Positions 17,276-27,038 of a DNA stretch of 64,000 bases are shown piece after piece (positions within the stretch are counted from its first letter, which is position 1; each line of letters begins with the position of its first letter). The translations under genes were made by a program, and so were the position numbers. The DNA comes from Alteromonas confluentis (GTDB lineage: Bacteria > Pseudomonadota > Gammaproteobacteria > Enterobacterales > Alteromonadaceae). The notes beneath the pieces were generated by a model. It saw nothing but the letters and a program-made list of their open reading frames with translations. It was not told the origin of the DNA and did no database searches. The DNA is taken from contig NZ_MDHN01000040.1 in assembly GCF_001757105.1 (NCBI RefSeq), positions 74,240 to 138,239 of the forward strand, given 5' to 3'.

Positions 17276-17580
17276 CGCCAGAAAAACTGGGTAAATGTCA
17301 GATCAGGTCTGAGTTAGCACACATTATTCACAAAGTTAGTTTGCAAAGAACTTGCAAAGCTTACTCTTATATATTTAACCATTTAAATAATGAGAACTAT
17401 TGTTAACACTAACTTTTCAAAATTGAATGCGCCTGTACCACCACACATAACAAGTCGCTGAAAGGTAATCTCCTGTTAATTCAAAAGAGCTAAAGAATGC
17501 TTGCTAAAATGTGCACAGTCCTAAATTCTGTAAAAATCAAAATTTAACTAAAGTAATGGGGATATTCGGCCTTGACTGTG
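17276..17580. other. AT-rich gene-free stretch right of the IS element
   Basis: No open frame of note. It contains a Fur-box-like 19-mer (17386-17404) but no gene placed to use it. It separates the IS30 element from the convergent end of the GH28 gene. Confidence 0.5.
17386..17404. promoter_or_regulatory. Fur-box-like sequence without an adjacent gene
   Basis: AATAATGAGAACTATTGTT agrees at 13 of 19 positions with the classical Fur consensus GATAATGATAATCATTATC. No gene starts within about 200 bp in a suitable direction, so it may be a relic promoter or a chance AT-rich match. Confidence 0.3.
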
Positions 17581-19215
17581 TCAAAATCCACTGAAACCTT
17601 CTGCCTCTCCAGCAGACAAACTTTGCTGTTTTCCGGTTGAGGTAGACAATTCAATATTGTCGCTGCTAATCACCGTAATCTGATCTGCCTTTTCATTGCC
17701 GGGCAAGCTCAGGTCACGAAGCTCTATATCGCCGACAGAATCAAATACCAGAACAGAGCGTGTATCAGGTTCAGCCAATCGCATGCTGATATTGTCCAGC
17801 GTGATATCGTGGGCATAACGCATATACACACCTGATGCGGGTAATAAACCAAACATGCTGGGTTCAGGATAAGCTTCGCGTCGAACGGGAACATCAAATA
17901 CTGACTTTCGCGGCGCGTCTTCTTCAAGGGCAAAGAAAGCACTCACAAGATCTGACGTTTGTGTAAGCACATCTTGCTGAGAGAGCCCTCCCCCCATATT
18001 CAAATACATATTTTTCAGCGTAACCTGAGCCACCGGCGACTCGGGTAGACCTTGTATAATTACCGGAAAACGTCCGTCAGAATGACTTACCGTAACATCA
18101 CTGATTAACACCCGGCGAATTGCCCCAACCGGCGTATTTTCAGGCCCACGCATGCGAGCGCCGTTATAGATAAAAATAGGAGAATTGCTGACCTGATTCA
18201 TCACCAGACCCGTCGCCACCACATCTTCTATAATGCCGCCGTCTACCGTTTCCAGAGCCAGACCACGGCTGTGATCGAATATCACATTATTGATAGTGAT
18301 GCGTTTAAAGCCGCCGTTAGACTCGGTACCTAGTTTAATACGTCCGGTCGGCCCGTCTTCATCGGGAGCCGAACCGGTCATTGGCTGATAAGTACCATCC
18401 AGCATGGTACCCATGGCATAACCACTGACGATACTATTACTTATGGTGACATTTTCTGTAGCAATAGCCTCTCCCATCACGTAGGAGCTTTTCAGCACGA
18501 TTGCATCGTCATTGGGACTATTTACAACCACATTGGTAATACGCACGTTTTTGCATACATCGATATCGATGCCGTCACGATTAGTATCGATACGCAGATT
18601 GTCGATGGTAAGGTTGTTGATGGCCGTTGCGAGGATACCGAAATGACCACCGCGATAAATGCTGAAATCCCGAAACGTGATATTTCTACCACCTTTGATT
18701 GCGATAGCTTTATTGCCCGGATTCACCGAAGGCGCAGGACCGAGTGGCGGATAAAGCCCTTTCCACAGACCTTTGCCGTCTATCAGTCCACTACCCGAAA
18801 TAGTGATATCGTGAATATTATCGCCCCAGAGCAGGCTGTTCCTGAAATGACTGTGCCCGAAATCCTGATATTGATATTTCTCGCCCCAAATATTGGGCTC
18901 GGGCTTCGCGTATCCTTCGCTTTCATCCGCAGGCGTCGCGGCAAGCAAAGTTGCGCCGTTGCTGAGATGCAGATCCACCTGGCTTTTCAACTCAATACTA
19001 AAACTGGCATAAGTGCCCGGAGGGAAATACACCGTTCCTCCGCCGCTCTCACTAGCAGCAAAAATGGCAGCATTAATGGCATCGGTATCTCTGGTCGCGC
19101 CGTCACCCACAGCCCCAAAGTCGCGAACATTGAAGTAACCTGTTATTTCCTGCGCCTGTGCCATAGCCATGAACCCAATCCATAGTAGAGACAACTGAAT
19201 GAAAAACCTGCCCAT
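17581..19215 (-). CDS. Glycoside hydrolase family 28 (polygalacturonase-like)
   Basis: A secreted 544-aa right-handed parallel beta-helix enzyme. The signal peptide occupies about residues 1-21 (ends AMAQA). The mature part opens with the pectinase-type start FNVRDFGAVGDGATRDTDAINAAI and GGGTVYFPPGTY. Family 28 active-site elements appear as NRDGIDID (212-219), NDDAIVLKS (Asp236-Asp237) and RIKLG (292-296); the usual GHG histidine motif is not evident, so activity may differ from classical endo-polygalacturonase. Many NxTIxNxxI-type repeats form the helix coils. It probably cleaves galacturonan-type glycans in the periplasm or outside the cell. Related pectin-type enzymes occur at 60.3-62.8 kb. 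Confidence 0.85.
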   Translation of the reverse strand: MGRFFIQLSLLWIGFMAMAQAQEITGYFNVRDFGAVGDGATRDTDAINAAIFAASESGGGTVYFPPGTYASFSIELKSQVDLHLSNGATLLAATPADESEGYAKPEPNIWGEKYQYQDFGHSHFRNSLLWGDNIHDITISGSGLIDGKGLWKGLYPPLGPAPSVNPGNKAIAIKGGRNITFRDFSIYRGGHFGILATAINNLTIDNLRIDTNRDGIDIDVCKNVRITNVVVNSPNDDAIVLKSSYVMGEAIATENVTISNSIVSGYAMGTMLDGTYQPMTGSAPDEDGPTGRIKLGTESNGGFKRITINNVIFDHSRGLALETVDGGIIEDVVATGLVMNQVSNSPIFIYNGARMRGPENTPVGAIRRVLISDVTVSHSDGRFPVIIQGLPESPVAQVTLKNMYLNMGGGLSQQDVLTQTSDLVSAFFALEEDAPRKSVFDVPVRREAYPEPSMFGLLPASGVYMRYAHDITLDNISMRLAEPDTRSVLVFDSVGDIELRDLSLPGNEKADQITVISSDNIELSTSTGKQQSLSAGEAEGFSGF

Positions 19216-19469
19216 ATCCTTTACCCTCTGAACCTCTGCCGATGCAAAAGAAAACCGGCTTTTTAAGCATGCTATTAGGGGGATAAAGCTGTCGTCAATT
19301 CAAACCGTTAAAGCGCTGCGTACCAACGCATTTAAGTTGAAAAACGTTCAAATATGAATTTATAGACATAGAGCGAACAAAAAATTCAGTTCCGCAAAGT
19401 AGTTGCGTTGCTATGACTTAGAATATTTAGTCGGATGTGTTCTGGTTAACGGCAAACGCAGACAATCAT

Positions 19470-19889
19470 TCAGAGTGCATAATTAAACACATAAATGTGC
19501 TCACCGCCCTCACGGATAATCTTCATATCACCGGAAAGCCCGGCGAGTTCGTCAGTGCCCGAGTCAGGTACGACTTTCAGAATAAGGCTGTCTTTGCCGT
19601 TATTCATTACACCAAAATGCTGAAGCGCAAAGGTGCCGGTTTTTCCGTCCAGTGTACCGCTGACAATTTCCATCGCCACATAACCGGCTGAGCCTGGAAC
19701 TGCAGTCATTACCGACAACATCTCGCCTTTACTGGTTGCCGATAGCGGCCCGTGAAAGGTTTTATCTATGGTCATCCGCCCTGGCTTTAAGGATTCCGAG
19801 GCAGGCATATGCACATCCAGCGGATTAAGATTAACGTCAAATTTGCCTTGTATTTCTTTACCTTGCACTTCATTACCATCTTCTGCCAT
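19470..19889 (-). CDS. DUF3224 family protein
   Basis: A 139-aa small beta-barrel-like protein. The ATG at 19889 is chosen because GGAGAAAATACA precedes it; the frame runs 45 bp further upstream. The family signature is plain: GKFDVNLNPLD, GRMTIDKTFHGPLSATSKGEMLSVMTAVPGSAGYVA and VVPDSGTDELAGLSGDMKI. DUF3224 proteins have no established function. It has no signal peptide from this start. Monocistronic, divergent from the gene at 19959. Confidence 0.88.
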   Translation of the reverse strand: MAEDGNEVQGKEIQGKFDVNLNPLDVHMPASESLKPGRMTIDKTFHGPLSATSKGEMLSVMTAVPGSAGYVAMEIVSGTLDGKTGTFALQHFGVMNNGKDSLILKVVPDSGTDELAGLSGDMKIIREGGEHIYVFNYAL

Positions 19890-19958
19890 TGTATTTTCTC
19901 CGGATTTGGTTTTAGAATGACACTGTATAACCATACAGCAGATTAAAGAAGTAGCAAG

Positions 19959-20300
19959 ATGTATTCAAGATCCAGAAAACAGCGGGATGCGGATATCGAC
20001 CAGCGTATACTGCACATACACGGTTTCATCGCCGATAAACTGCTCGCTAATCCGGCACTCATCACGCAGGCAGAATTAACGCTAGAGGCACGCTACGAGC
20101 AGAAGTTACTGCGTTATGGTAGCTATTTGCTATGGCACAGTGTGCTTGAATTAAGAGGCCAACCTGAGGCGTTCAAAAAACAATTATTAAGTGATGAACC
20201 GCGATGGAATACGTTGCGTCGAACAACGATTTTTACCGGCATTTTGACTGAGGAAGAACGAGAAGAAGCGCTGGCGACGTTTGCCGCCAGCGAAAACTAA
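19959..20300 (+). CDS. Conserved hypothetical cytoplasmic protein
   Basis: A 113-aa, mostly helical, charged protein with no signal or membrane segment (begins MYSRSRKQRDADIDQRI). It is not assigned to a named family. The segment YEQKLLRYGSYLLWHSVLEL is its most distinctive region. It starts 70 bp from the divergent DUF3224 gene and ends 7 bp before the convergent DAHP synthase stop. Composition supports a real gene. Confidence 0.65.
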   Translation: MYSRSRKQRDADIDQRILHIHGFIADKLLANPALITQAELTLEARYEQKLLRYGSYLLWHSVLELRGQPEAFKKQLLSDEPRWNTLRRTTIFTGILTEEEREEALATFAASEN

Positions 20301-20306
20301 ATAGGC

Positions 20307-21653
20307 TTACGCGCCTTTGCGTAAATGGTCTGCGACCAGGAACGCCATTTCCAAAACCTGATCGGCGTTCAAACGCGGATCACACTGGGTTTTGTAAGCT
20401 TGTTTCAGATCTTCATCTGAAATCTGATAAGCGCCACCAGTACATTCAGTAACGTGCTGGCCTGTCATCTCCAGGTGAACACCACCAGCGTGGGTACCTT
20501 CAGCTTCGTGGGCTGCGAAGAACTGACGAATCTCGCTTAAGATCGCATCGAAGTTACGGGTCTTATAACCGCTTGATGCCGAGAACGTGTTACCGTGCAT
20601 CGGATCAGAACTCCATACTACTTTACGGCCTTCCGCTTTAACACGACGCAGCAGACGCGGCAGGTTTGCTTCCAGCTTATCAGCGCCCATACGGGTGATC
20701 AGTGTCAGACGGCCCGCATCGTTGTTCGGGTTCAGCACATCAATTAATTTGATAAGCTCATCTTCGTCCATCGTAGGACCCACTTTTACACCAATAGGGT
20801 TATTGATGCCGCGGAAGAATTCTACGTGTGCGTGGTCAAGCTGACGGGTACGCTCACCAATCCACACCATGTGTGCAGAACAGTTGTATGGCTTGCCTGT
20901 CAGGGTATCGATGCGAGTTAGCGCCTGCTCATAGTTCAGCAGCAGTGCTTCGTGAGAAGTAAACAGGCTGGTTTCGTGCAGTGAAGGCGTGTTCAGTGAA
21001 TTCAGACCAATGGTTTTCATGAATTCAAGAGAATCCTGAATGCGGTCAGCAATGTCCTGATAGCGCTCTTTCAGCGGGTTATTTTCGAGGAACGTCATGT
21101 TCCAACGGTTTACTTCGTTAAGATCAGCCAAACCACCTTGCGCAAACGCGCGCAGCAGATTCAGCGTAGATGCACTGCGGTGATAGGCATCTAATAAACG
21201 GTTCGGATCAGGGCGACGGGCCGCCTCGGTGAATTCAAAGCTGTTGATGATGTCGCCACGGTAGCTTGGCAACGTAACGCCGTTGATGGTTTCATAATCT
21301 GAAGAGCGTGGCTTGGCATACTGGCCAGCCATACGAGCAATTTTGGTGACTGGGCAACGACCGGCAAAAGTCATTACGATAGCCATCTGCAGCATTACCT
21401 TAAAGGTATCGCGGATTTTGGGTGCGTTAAATTCATCAAAAGATTCAGCGCAATCACCGCCCTGCAGTAAAAAGCCTTTCCCTTCGCACACTTCGCCCAG
21501 CTGACGACGCAGTTCACGTGCTTCAGCGGCAAAAACCAGTGGCGGGTACTTGCTCAGTGTTTGCTCAACTTGATTAACTTGTTCCTGATTATCATATTCA
21601 GGTTGCTGCAGAATCGGCTTAGATCTCCAGCTGTCGGGTTGCCAGTTACTCAC
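20307..21653 (-). CDS. 3-deoxy-7-phosphoheptulonate synthase, class II
   Basis: Condenses phosphoenolpyruvate and erythrose 4-phosphate to DAHP, the entry step of the shikimate pathway. The 448 aa match the plant/bacterial class II (AroA-II) type, with [18 protein letters not shown] at the start, [44 protein letters not shown] and DPMHGNTF. Metal-binding Cys is in GGDCAES. The start codon is GTG at 21653. Its first four bases overlap the TGA of a short upstream frame (GTGA), which could mean translational coupling. No other aromatic pathway gene is nearby. Confidence 0.96.
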   Translation of the reverse strand: MSNWQPDSWRSKPILQQPEYDNQEQVNQVEQTLSKYPPLVFAAEARELRRQLGEVCEGKGFLLQGGDCAESFDEFNAPKIRDTFKVMLQMAIVMTFAGRCPVTKIARMAGQYAKPRSSDYETINGVTLPSYRGDIINSFEFTEAARRPDPNRLLDAYHRSASTLNLLRAFAQGGLADLNEVNRWNMTFLENNPLKERYQDIADRIQDSLEFMKTIGLNSLNTPSLHETSLFTSHEALLLNYEQALTRIDTLTGKPYNCSAHMVWIGERTRQLDHAHVEFFRGINNPIGVKVGPTMDEDELIKLIDVLNPNNDAGRLTLITRMGADKLEANLPRLLRRVKAEGRKVVWSSDPMHGNTFSASSGYKTRNFDAILSEIRQFFAAHEAEGTHAGGVHLEMTGQHVTECTGGAYQISDEDLKQAYKTQCDPRLNADQVLEMAFLVADHLRKGA

Positions 21654-22016
21654 GCTTTCTCCTCATTAATTGACAGCGATGGCCCGTACAGATTGATGTC
21701 CCATGGACGACTTGTTGATATCGATTCCGTGATACCAGAAAAATCACTTTCCGTGTGGGTGTTGCAGGATTTGTGTATTCGGTTCATCAGGAAAGGATGC
21801 GAAATGCACTGTTGAACCTGACCGTACTTTATTGCGAAACGCAAGCTTTTGACCACATTTCGGCTTTATAGTGAACACCTGCGCGGAGTCTATCACATTT
21901 AAACCGCGACTATAGGCTTCATTATGCAAAAATCGTGGAGTTTTTTCGGGCTGTTCGCTGTCGTTGCTATGCGGTGCCTTCGATATAATCAGAATGGCAC
22001 CAGCAACAAACCAACG
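21654..22016 (-). other. Leader region upstream of DAHP synthase
   Basis: No established gene. On the minus strand a frame ends exactly on the GTGA overlap with the DAHP synthase start; its last ATG would give 45 residues (MNRIHKSCNTHTESD onward, ending SLSINEEKA). Another ATG near 21856 begins a 9-codon frame with one Trp and one Cys. Neither has the run of aromatic codons expected of an attenuator peptide. The DAHP synthase promoter must lie here. Confidence 0.35.
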
Positions 22017-22490
22017 TTATTTTCTGAGGTGAGCAATAAAACCGTCGGAAGCCTTCTCGATAAGATCAAGCACTAACTCAAACCCTTTCTTGCCGCCATA
22101 ATAAGGATCAGGCACTTCTTTGTCGTCACCCGGCGCAAAGTCGAGGAAATAGTGGATGCGGTCCTGATTAACCCCATTACTAATTTCCATCAGGTTTTCG
22201 TAGTTGCTCTCGTCCATGGCCATGATGTAGTCGTATTGTTCGAAATCCGACGCTTCCACTCGACGACACTTTAAACCTTTAAACGAGTAGCCACGTTCTT
22301 CTCCCGTCGCGATTGAACGCTTATCCGGCGCCTTACCAATATGGTAACCATGGGTACCGGCAGAATCGATGACCATGTCCAGTCCTGCCAATTTCGCTTT
22401 GTGACGGAATACCGCTTCAGCGGTAGGAGATCGACAAATATTGCCCAGACAAACGAACAACACAGAGGGTTTATTGGCTTTATTACTCAT
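22017..22490 (-). CDS. Low molecular weight protein-tyrosine phosphatase
   Basis: A 157-aa cytoplasmic phosphatase. The P-loop is VLFVCLGNICRSPTAEAVF (CxxxxxRS, near residue 14), and the general-acid aspartate is in VPDPYYGGKKGFELV. Length and motif spacing match the eukaryote-like LMW-PTP branch rather than capsule-linked Wzb proteins, and no exopolysaccharide genes are adjacent. It dephosphorylates phosphotyrosine; the natural substrate is unknown. It follows the SDR gene in the same direction, but a terminator at 22632-22653 separates them. Confidence 0.94.
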   Translation of the reverse strand: MSNKANKPSVLFVCLGNICRSPTAEAVFRHKAKLAGLDMVIDSAGTHGYHIGKAPDKRSIATGEERGYSFKGLKCRRVEASDFEQYDYIMAMDESNYENLMEISNGVNQDRIHYFLDFAPGDDKEVPDPYYGGKKGFELVLDLIEKASDGFIAHLRK

Positions 22491-22631
22491 TTCACTCTTT
22501 CTACTTATCGGGCGCTGCCGCGGACAACTACCGCCACAGACAGGAAAACTATTTCGAACAGCCTATTAGGGTGCCACATTTTAGACGTTGCATAAACGCC
22601 GTTTAGCTTTTTTTCGAAATGGCTTTACGAT

Positions 22632-22653
22632 AAATGCCCGCTGCCGGGCATTT
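22632..22653 (-). terminator. Terminator of the SDR gene
   Basis: A perfect 9-bp stem AAATGCCCG / CGGGCATTT with a CTGC loop lies 32 bp past the SDR stop. On the minus strand the downstream sequence contains few T in a row, so termination may be partly Rho-assisted. Confidence 0.65.
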
Positions 22654-22684
22654 CGACTCCAGAGATTTGAATAATCTGAGCGTG

Positions 22685-23374
22685 CTACCAGTCAAGTCGC
22701 TTTTTATCACGGAAGAACTGACCGCTAGGGCCATCATCATCAAGCTGACCAAGCCAGATCGCCGTCTCTGCGCCCTTCTCTGGCGTACGCGGTGCACTAC
22801 TGCCGCCCATTCGGGTATGCACCCAACCGGGACACATGGCGTTTATTTTTACGTTTTTGTCACTGTCGATTTGATTCGCTAAGTTAAGCGTGAGTGCATT
22901 AAGTGCAGCCTTACTCACTGCATAGGCAAGCGGCCCCTGCATGTTTTCAGAGAAAGCGCCGTAACCTGAAGATACGTTAACGATGCGGCCGAAATTGTTT
23001 TCTAACATACCTGGCAGCACTTGTTGAATAAGTGCAAACGGGCCATTTACGTGCACCTGCATCGACTGCGCTATCGCCGCAGGGTCAAGCTCCTCCCATG
23101 CACCATCTTCCATGATGCCAGCATTATTCACTAATACATCAATGTTGCCATACACCGCCATGGCACGGTTCATATGCTCTTTTACAGAAGCTGTATTGCT
23201 TAAATCTAACTCTACAACCTGAATATCCTTGCCCACGATGTCTTTTTTGACGTCTTCGCCATCTTCTTCTCGTCGACAGCCGAGTAGCACCTTATAGCCT
23301 TGCTTGGCAAAACCACGAACAATTTCCAAACCAATACCCCGGTTGCCGCCAGTCACCAATACCGTTTTAGTCAT
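22685..23374 (-). CDS. Short-chain dehydrogenase/reductase
   Basis: A 229-aa NAD(P)-dependent oxidoreductase of the classical SDR type. The cofactor motif is TGGNRGIG near residue 8, followed by an Arg-containing loop (GCRREED) that favours NADPH. NNAG is present as VNNAGIMEDG, and the catalytic Ser and YxxxK are in NVSSGYGAF and YAVSKAALN. The style resembles carbonyl-reductase-like SDRs. Transcribed alone, divergent from gdhA. Substrate unknown. Confidence 0.9.
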   Translation of the reverse strand: MTKTVLVTGGNRGIGLEIVRGFAKQGYKVLLGCRREEDGEDVKKDIVGKDIQVVELDLSNTASVKEHMNRAMAVYGNIDVLVNNAGIMEDGAWEELDPAAIAQSMQVHVNGPFALIQQVLPGMLENNFGRIVNVSSGYGAFSENMQGPLAYAVSKAALNALTLNLANQIDSDKNVKINAMCPGWVHTRMGGSSAPRTPEKGAETAIWLGQLDDDGPSGQFFRDKKRLDW

Positions 23375-23590
23375 AATGCCTCCTGTGATTTCTTGTGTGA
23401 TAAAGGAAGGTTCAATTTTGGTACGGCATGGCCGTTCCCTGGTTCACCTACTCCCCGACTTCTGTAAGAAAGCATGTACGGTTGATGACAGGAAATTAAT
23501 GATCATGTCACTCATCCCAAGGGTAGAAACCCCAAAGCTTCAAAGGGTAAGCAAAACAATTTCATTGATAAAGAACCGTAAAGAGGTGAT

Positions 23591-24937
23591 ATGAGTCACA
23601 CATCTAATCAAGACCAATTACTCGAATGGCTGAGCGGCCAATATGCCGAACAAACAGAATATCTACAGGCTGTTGATGAAATCGTGAATGACATCATGCC
23701 AGTGGCAAATGTGCACGACGATTATAAAAAGTGCGATGTGGTGAGACGGTTGTGCGTGCCCGAGCGCATCATTCAATTTAGCGTGCAATGGATGAATGAT
23801 AACAACGAGATTGAGATTCATCGTGGCTGGCGTGTTCAACACAACGGTCTGATTGGTCCATACAAAGGTGGATTACGCTTTCACCCCACTGTGAATGAAT
23901 CCATTTTAAAGTTCCTTGCCTTCGAGCAAACATTTAAAAACGCCCTCACAGGTCTTCCCATGGGCGGCGCAAAAGGTGGCTCAGACTTTAATCCCAAAGG
24001 TCGCAGTAATAACGAGATCATGCGGTTCTGCCAAGCGTTTATGGGCGAGCTACAACGCCACATTGGCTCGCATACCGACGTACCTGCGGGAGACATCAAT
24101 GTAAGTAGCAGGGAAATCGGCTTCCTTTACGGTGAATATCGGCGTATCCATAATCAGTTTGAAGGCACCCTTACTGGCAAGGACATTTCCTTCGGCGGCA
24201 GCCATGTGCGCACTGAAGCGACAGGTTTCGGCCTGATTTACATGCTTGAAGCCGTTTTGGCTGAACACGATGAGCAACTAGAGGGCAAATGTGTTGGTGT
24301 TAGTGGTGCGGGTAATGTGGCACTACATGCTGCGCTTAAGGCGGTAACCAAAAATGCGATTGTTGTAAGCTTGTCGAACAGTCGCGGCTGCTTGATTAAA
24401 AAGGACGGTTTTAGCGAAAGTGATATTCGCTGGGCAATTGAAAACAACGCTAGCTACAACAATGTGCTTACCGCTCTGGCAGATGAAAGCAGCGCAGACG
24501 CTGTTTGGCAGGAGAACAAAAAGCCGTGGGGACAAACTATGGATATCTGTTTACCCTGCGCCACGCAAAATGAACTCGATGAAAATGATGCGACACAACT
24601 GAAAGACAACGGTGTTAAATACGTGCTCGAAGGCGCCAATATGCCCTGTACCAGCGAAGCCCAGAGAGTTTTTGCTGACGCCCGCATTCCTTTTGTACCG
24701 GGCAAAGCCTCTAACGCTGGCGGGGTGGCACTTTCTGGCCTTGAAATGGCACAAAACGCCACATTCAGTAGAGACTCCTGGGAAGCCTTAGACAACGAAT
24801 TGCAATCCATCATGCAGCACATCCACCAACAGTGTGTGGAAGAAGGCAAAGACGGCGACTTCATTCATTATGCTAAAGGGGCCAACATTGCTGCTTTTAG
24901 ACGTCTCGCTGATGCCATGGTGGCACAAGGCGTTTAG
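23591..24937 (+). CDS. gdhA: NADP-specific glutamate dehydrogenase
   Basis: Catalyses reductive amination of 2-oxoglutarate with ammonia to glutamate. The 448 aa are typical of the hexameric NADP enzyme. Motifs: GPYKGGLRFHPTVN, LPMGGAKGGSDFNPKG (with catalytic Lys), DVPAGDIN, and the Rossmann loop GVSGAGNVALHAA, followed by SNSRG, where the Ser supports NADP preference. The start ATG has GAGGTG upstream. The gene is single; divergent from the SDR at 22685. Confidence 0.96.
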   Translation: MSHTSNQDQLLEWLSGQYAEQTEYLQAVDEIVNDIMPVANVHDDYKKCDVVRRLCVPERIIQFSVQWMNDNNEIEIHRGWRVQHNGLIGPYKGGLRFHPTVNESILKFLAFEQTFKNALTGLPMGGAKGGSDFNPKGRSNNEIMRFCQAFMGELQRHIGSHTDVPAGDINVSSREIGFLYGEYRRIHNQFEGTLTGKDISFGGSHVRTEATGFGLIYMLEAVLAEHDEQLEGKCVGVSGAGNVALHAALKAVTKNAIVVSLSNSRGCLIKKDGFSESDIRWAIENNASYNNVLTALADESSADAVWQENKKPWGQTMDICLPCATQNELDENDATQLKDNGVKYVLEGANMPCTSEAQRVFADARIPFVPGKASNAGGVALSGLEMAQNATFSRDSWEALDNELQSIMQHIHQQCVEEGKDGDFIHYAKGANIAAFRRLADAMVAQGV

Positions 24938-24961
24938 GTTGGTTGAAGTTTCGCACCTTTG

Positions 24962-26236
24962 CTAGTCTAACTTAACTATTCTTGCTCGCGCCGTAACCGA
25001 AGACTCAAATAGCAGTTGATTTGCATTCGCATCAATCAACTGCTGTGCGTCATTGGGCAATGTGGCAAGCAGCGTACTCACACGTTGTCCGTCAAAAGCA
25101 TAAACGCTATCACCCGCCTGATAAATCAATGTATTCCCTGACGGAAAATACCGCCCATGACTTTGGGTAAAAGTAGGATGCTGATAACGGTTTTCTCCCC
25201 AATATACGGTGTCATCGACGCTGAAAACCAGAGCATCATTGCGGTCCAGCCTGGCGTAATAATTAACGCCAGTTTCAGTGATACGTTGGGACGTTTGGCT
25301 CTGCAAATCGAAAACTTCGAACCAGGACTGATTATCCTTTTTGGTGGCTAACAGTAAGCGTTCGCCGTCTTCATACCAATCAAGTACGGAAGTGAACCAG
25401 TCTGGCATCGCTATTGTTTGTAATGCTTGAGTTCGGGTATCAAATACATGCAGGTTCTGCCCTTGTGCAAATGCGAGTCGTCTGCCGCTTTTATCCCATA
25501 CCGGTGCCCTATTCACCGGCAGGTTTTCCGGATTGGGGAAAACCTGTAAGGTCTTGCCGTCGGCCGCAATCATCACCTGTTGCACACCACTGCGGGCAGA
25601 TACGTATGCCAGCAGCCTCGCGTTTGCAGAAATACGACCTAAGTGATCCTCGCCCGTTGAATTTATTACCCGCTGCTCACGCTGGCTATCCATATCGATG
25701 AGAACCAGGTCGCGGTCCTGTTCAGTCACGGTCATGGCGATATTGCCAGATTGTGGTGCTACTACAGGGTTAAAAATTCGCATAAAGCTGTCGATGGGGA
25801 GTTTTGTCAATTCACCATCCAATGAGAGTAAATACAACTTATTGAGATGATGTACCACAAGCTGAGATTCGTCGTACCAGTTGATTTCAGTAAAACCTAA
25901 TGGTAACGAGGCAAAGGGCTCGCTAAGTTTGCCACTATCAACCTCAAATATCCTAAACTCAATGGTGTTTCTCTCGCTCTCGCCAGCAATTGCAAATCGC
26001 TTGTTGACGTTCGTCAGTGCAAAGCGATAAGGGGTAAAACTATCAGAACTTCGCAGTATTGGGGATATCGCCTTCGTCACCAAATCTAGCTCATACAAGG
26101 CTGTTTCTGGTGGGCGATTTAATGGCACACTTTCAGCCATAAAATACATCACGTTTCCAGCAGGAAAGATTCGCCACACAGACATCGATTTATTGTGCTG
26201 ATACAGCGGTATCGCTTGTCCGGTTGTGATGTCCAC
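24962..26236 (-). pseudogene. C-terminal sensor part of the amber-split CadC-like regulator
   Basis: A 424-codon frame of repeated beta-propeller-type segments (TolB/WD40-like), for example WDKSGRRLAFAQGQNLHVFDTRTQ and WYEDGERLLLATKKDNQSWFEVFDL. It continues in the same frame as the DNA-binding part at 26273-26902, separated only by one TAG codon and about a dozen sense codons. No lipoprotein or secretion signal precedes it, so it would not fold in the periplasm if translated independently. Best read as the second half of one 646-codon regulator interrupted by a nonsense codon. Readthrough or a sequencing error cannot be excluded. Confidence 0.7.
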
Positions 26237-26272
26237 CTTACCAATTCTGTCCCCCGAATCGTCTCGGGCAAG

Positions 26273-26902
26273 CTAATACAGTGTTAAGCCATCTGCTGCC
26301 CAGGCCAGTCCCTGATAATTGAGGTTTTTGTTCAGCGAAAGCATTTCTTTACCCGTCTGACTATCAATCACCACGATTTGCGAACCATGTTCCGACTGTC
26401 TGATAAACGCAAGGGACTTTTCATCTTGGGTATATGCCGGATAGAAATCATAGCTATCGGATGATGTGATGGCCGTGAGTCGGCCAGTAAAAGTGGGCTC
26501 TGTAGGCTTTCCCACGAAGCCAATAGTTAACAAAAGTACAGCGACGGTAATAACAAATATCGGCAGCCAGGGCTTGGAGCTAGACGTCATTTTCCGTTCA
26601 GGGGTAGCTTCCAGGGAATAACCCCGTTTGGGATGCGTTTTAATGAATACGGGATTTTTGGCATCGTCAGAAAGCGCTTTTCTTAACTGGGCGATACAGC
26701 GCTGTAGAACCCCCGGATTGAATATACCACGTGGCCATACCGCATTATACAAAGCCTCTTGCGACACCACGGTATGAGCATGCTCTGCAAGGTAAACCAG
26801 TACCGCCATGGCTTTAGGTTCAACCGTACAGACCTCATCGCCAGACGAAATTTCGCCTCGAGTCGGGTCTACGCATACTCCCTGTAAATAAAACCTTTCC
26901 AC
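26273..26902 (-). pseudogene. N-terminal DNA-binding and membrane part of the amber-split CadC-like regulator
   Basis: A 209-aa product of a ToxR/CadC-type gene. Residues about 1-100 form an OmpR-type winged helix (MAVLVYLAEHAHTVVSQEALYNAVW, then VLQRCIAQLRKAL and IKTHPKRGYSLEA). Residues about 115-130 are a single membrane segment (WLPIFVITVAVLLLTIGF). The start of a TolB-like propeller follows before TAG at 26273-26275. Continuing in frame past the TAG gives LARDDSGDRIGKVDITTG and the rest of the propeller (24962-26236). Truncated here it could still bind DNA and insert in the membrane but would lack most of its sensor. The serine hydrolase gene at 27039 is divergent and a plausible target. 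Confidence 0.75.
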
Positions 26903-27038
26903 ACAACCTCAATAAAATAAACCGTTGATAAATAGGCACATCATAAAAACATCAGAGAAAAAACAGTGTTCCAATATCGCTGTTCATTCACTGTGATGGG
27001 ATAACCGACGACGTTATTCACCAATAAGGAAAACAAAA

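Noticed and set aside
19345..19365. TTGAAAAACGTTCAA palindrome upstream of GH28 as a sugar-acid repressor site
   Set aside because: Arms are only 5 bp and do not match the KdgR consensus.
21744..21929. Possible attenuator leader peptide upstream of DAHP synthase
   Set aside because: The short frames contain at most one or two aromatic codons and no terminator/antiterminator pair was found.
23304..23594. 96-aa plus-strand frame before gdhA
   Set aside because: Overlaps the start of the divergent SDR gene and the gdhA promoter, no ribosome site, and runs into the gdhA start.
24454..24864. 136-aa minus-strand frame inside gdhA
   Set aside because: Antisense shadow of a strongly conserved enzyme.
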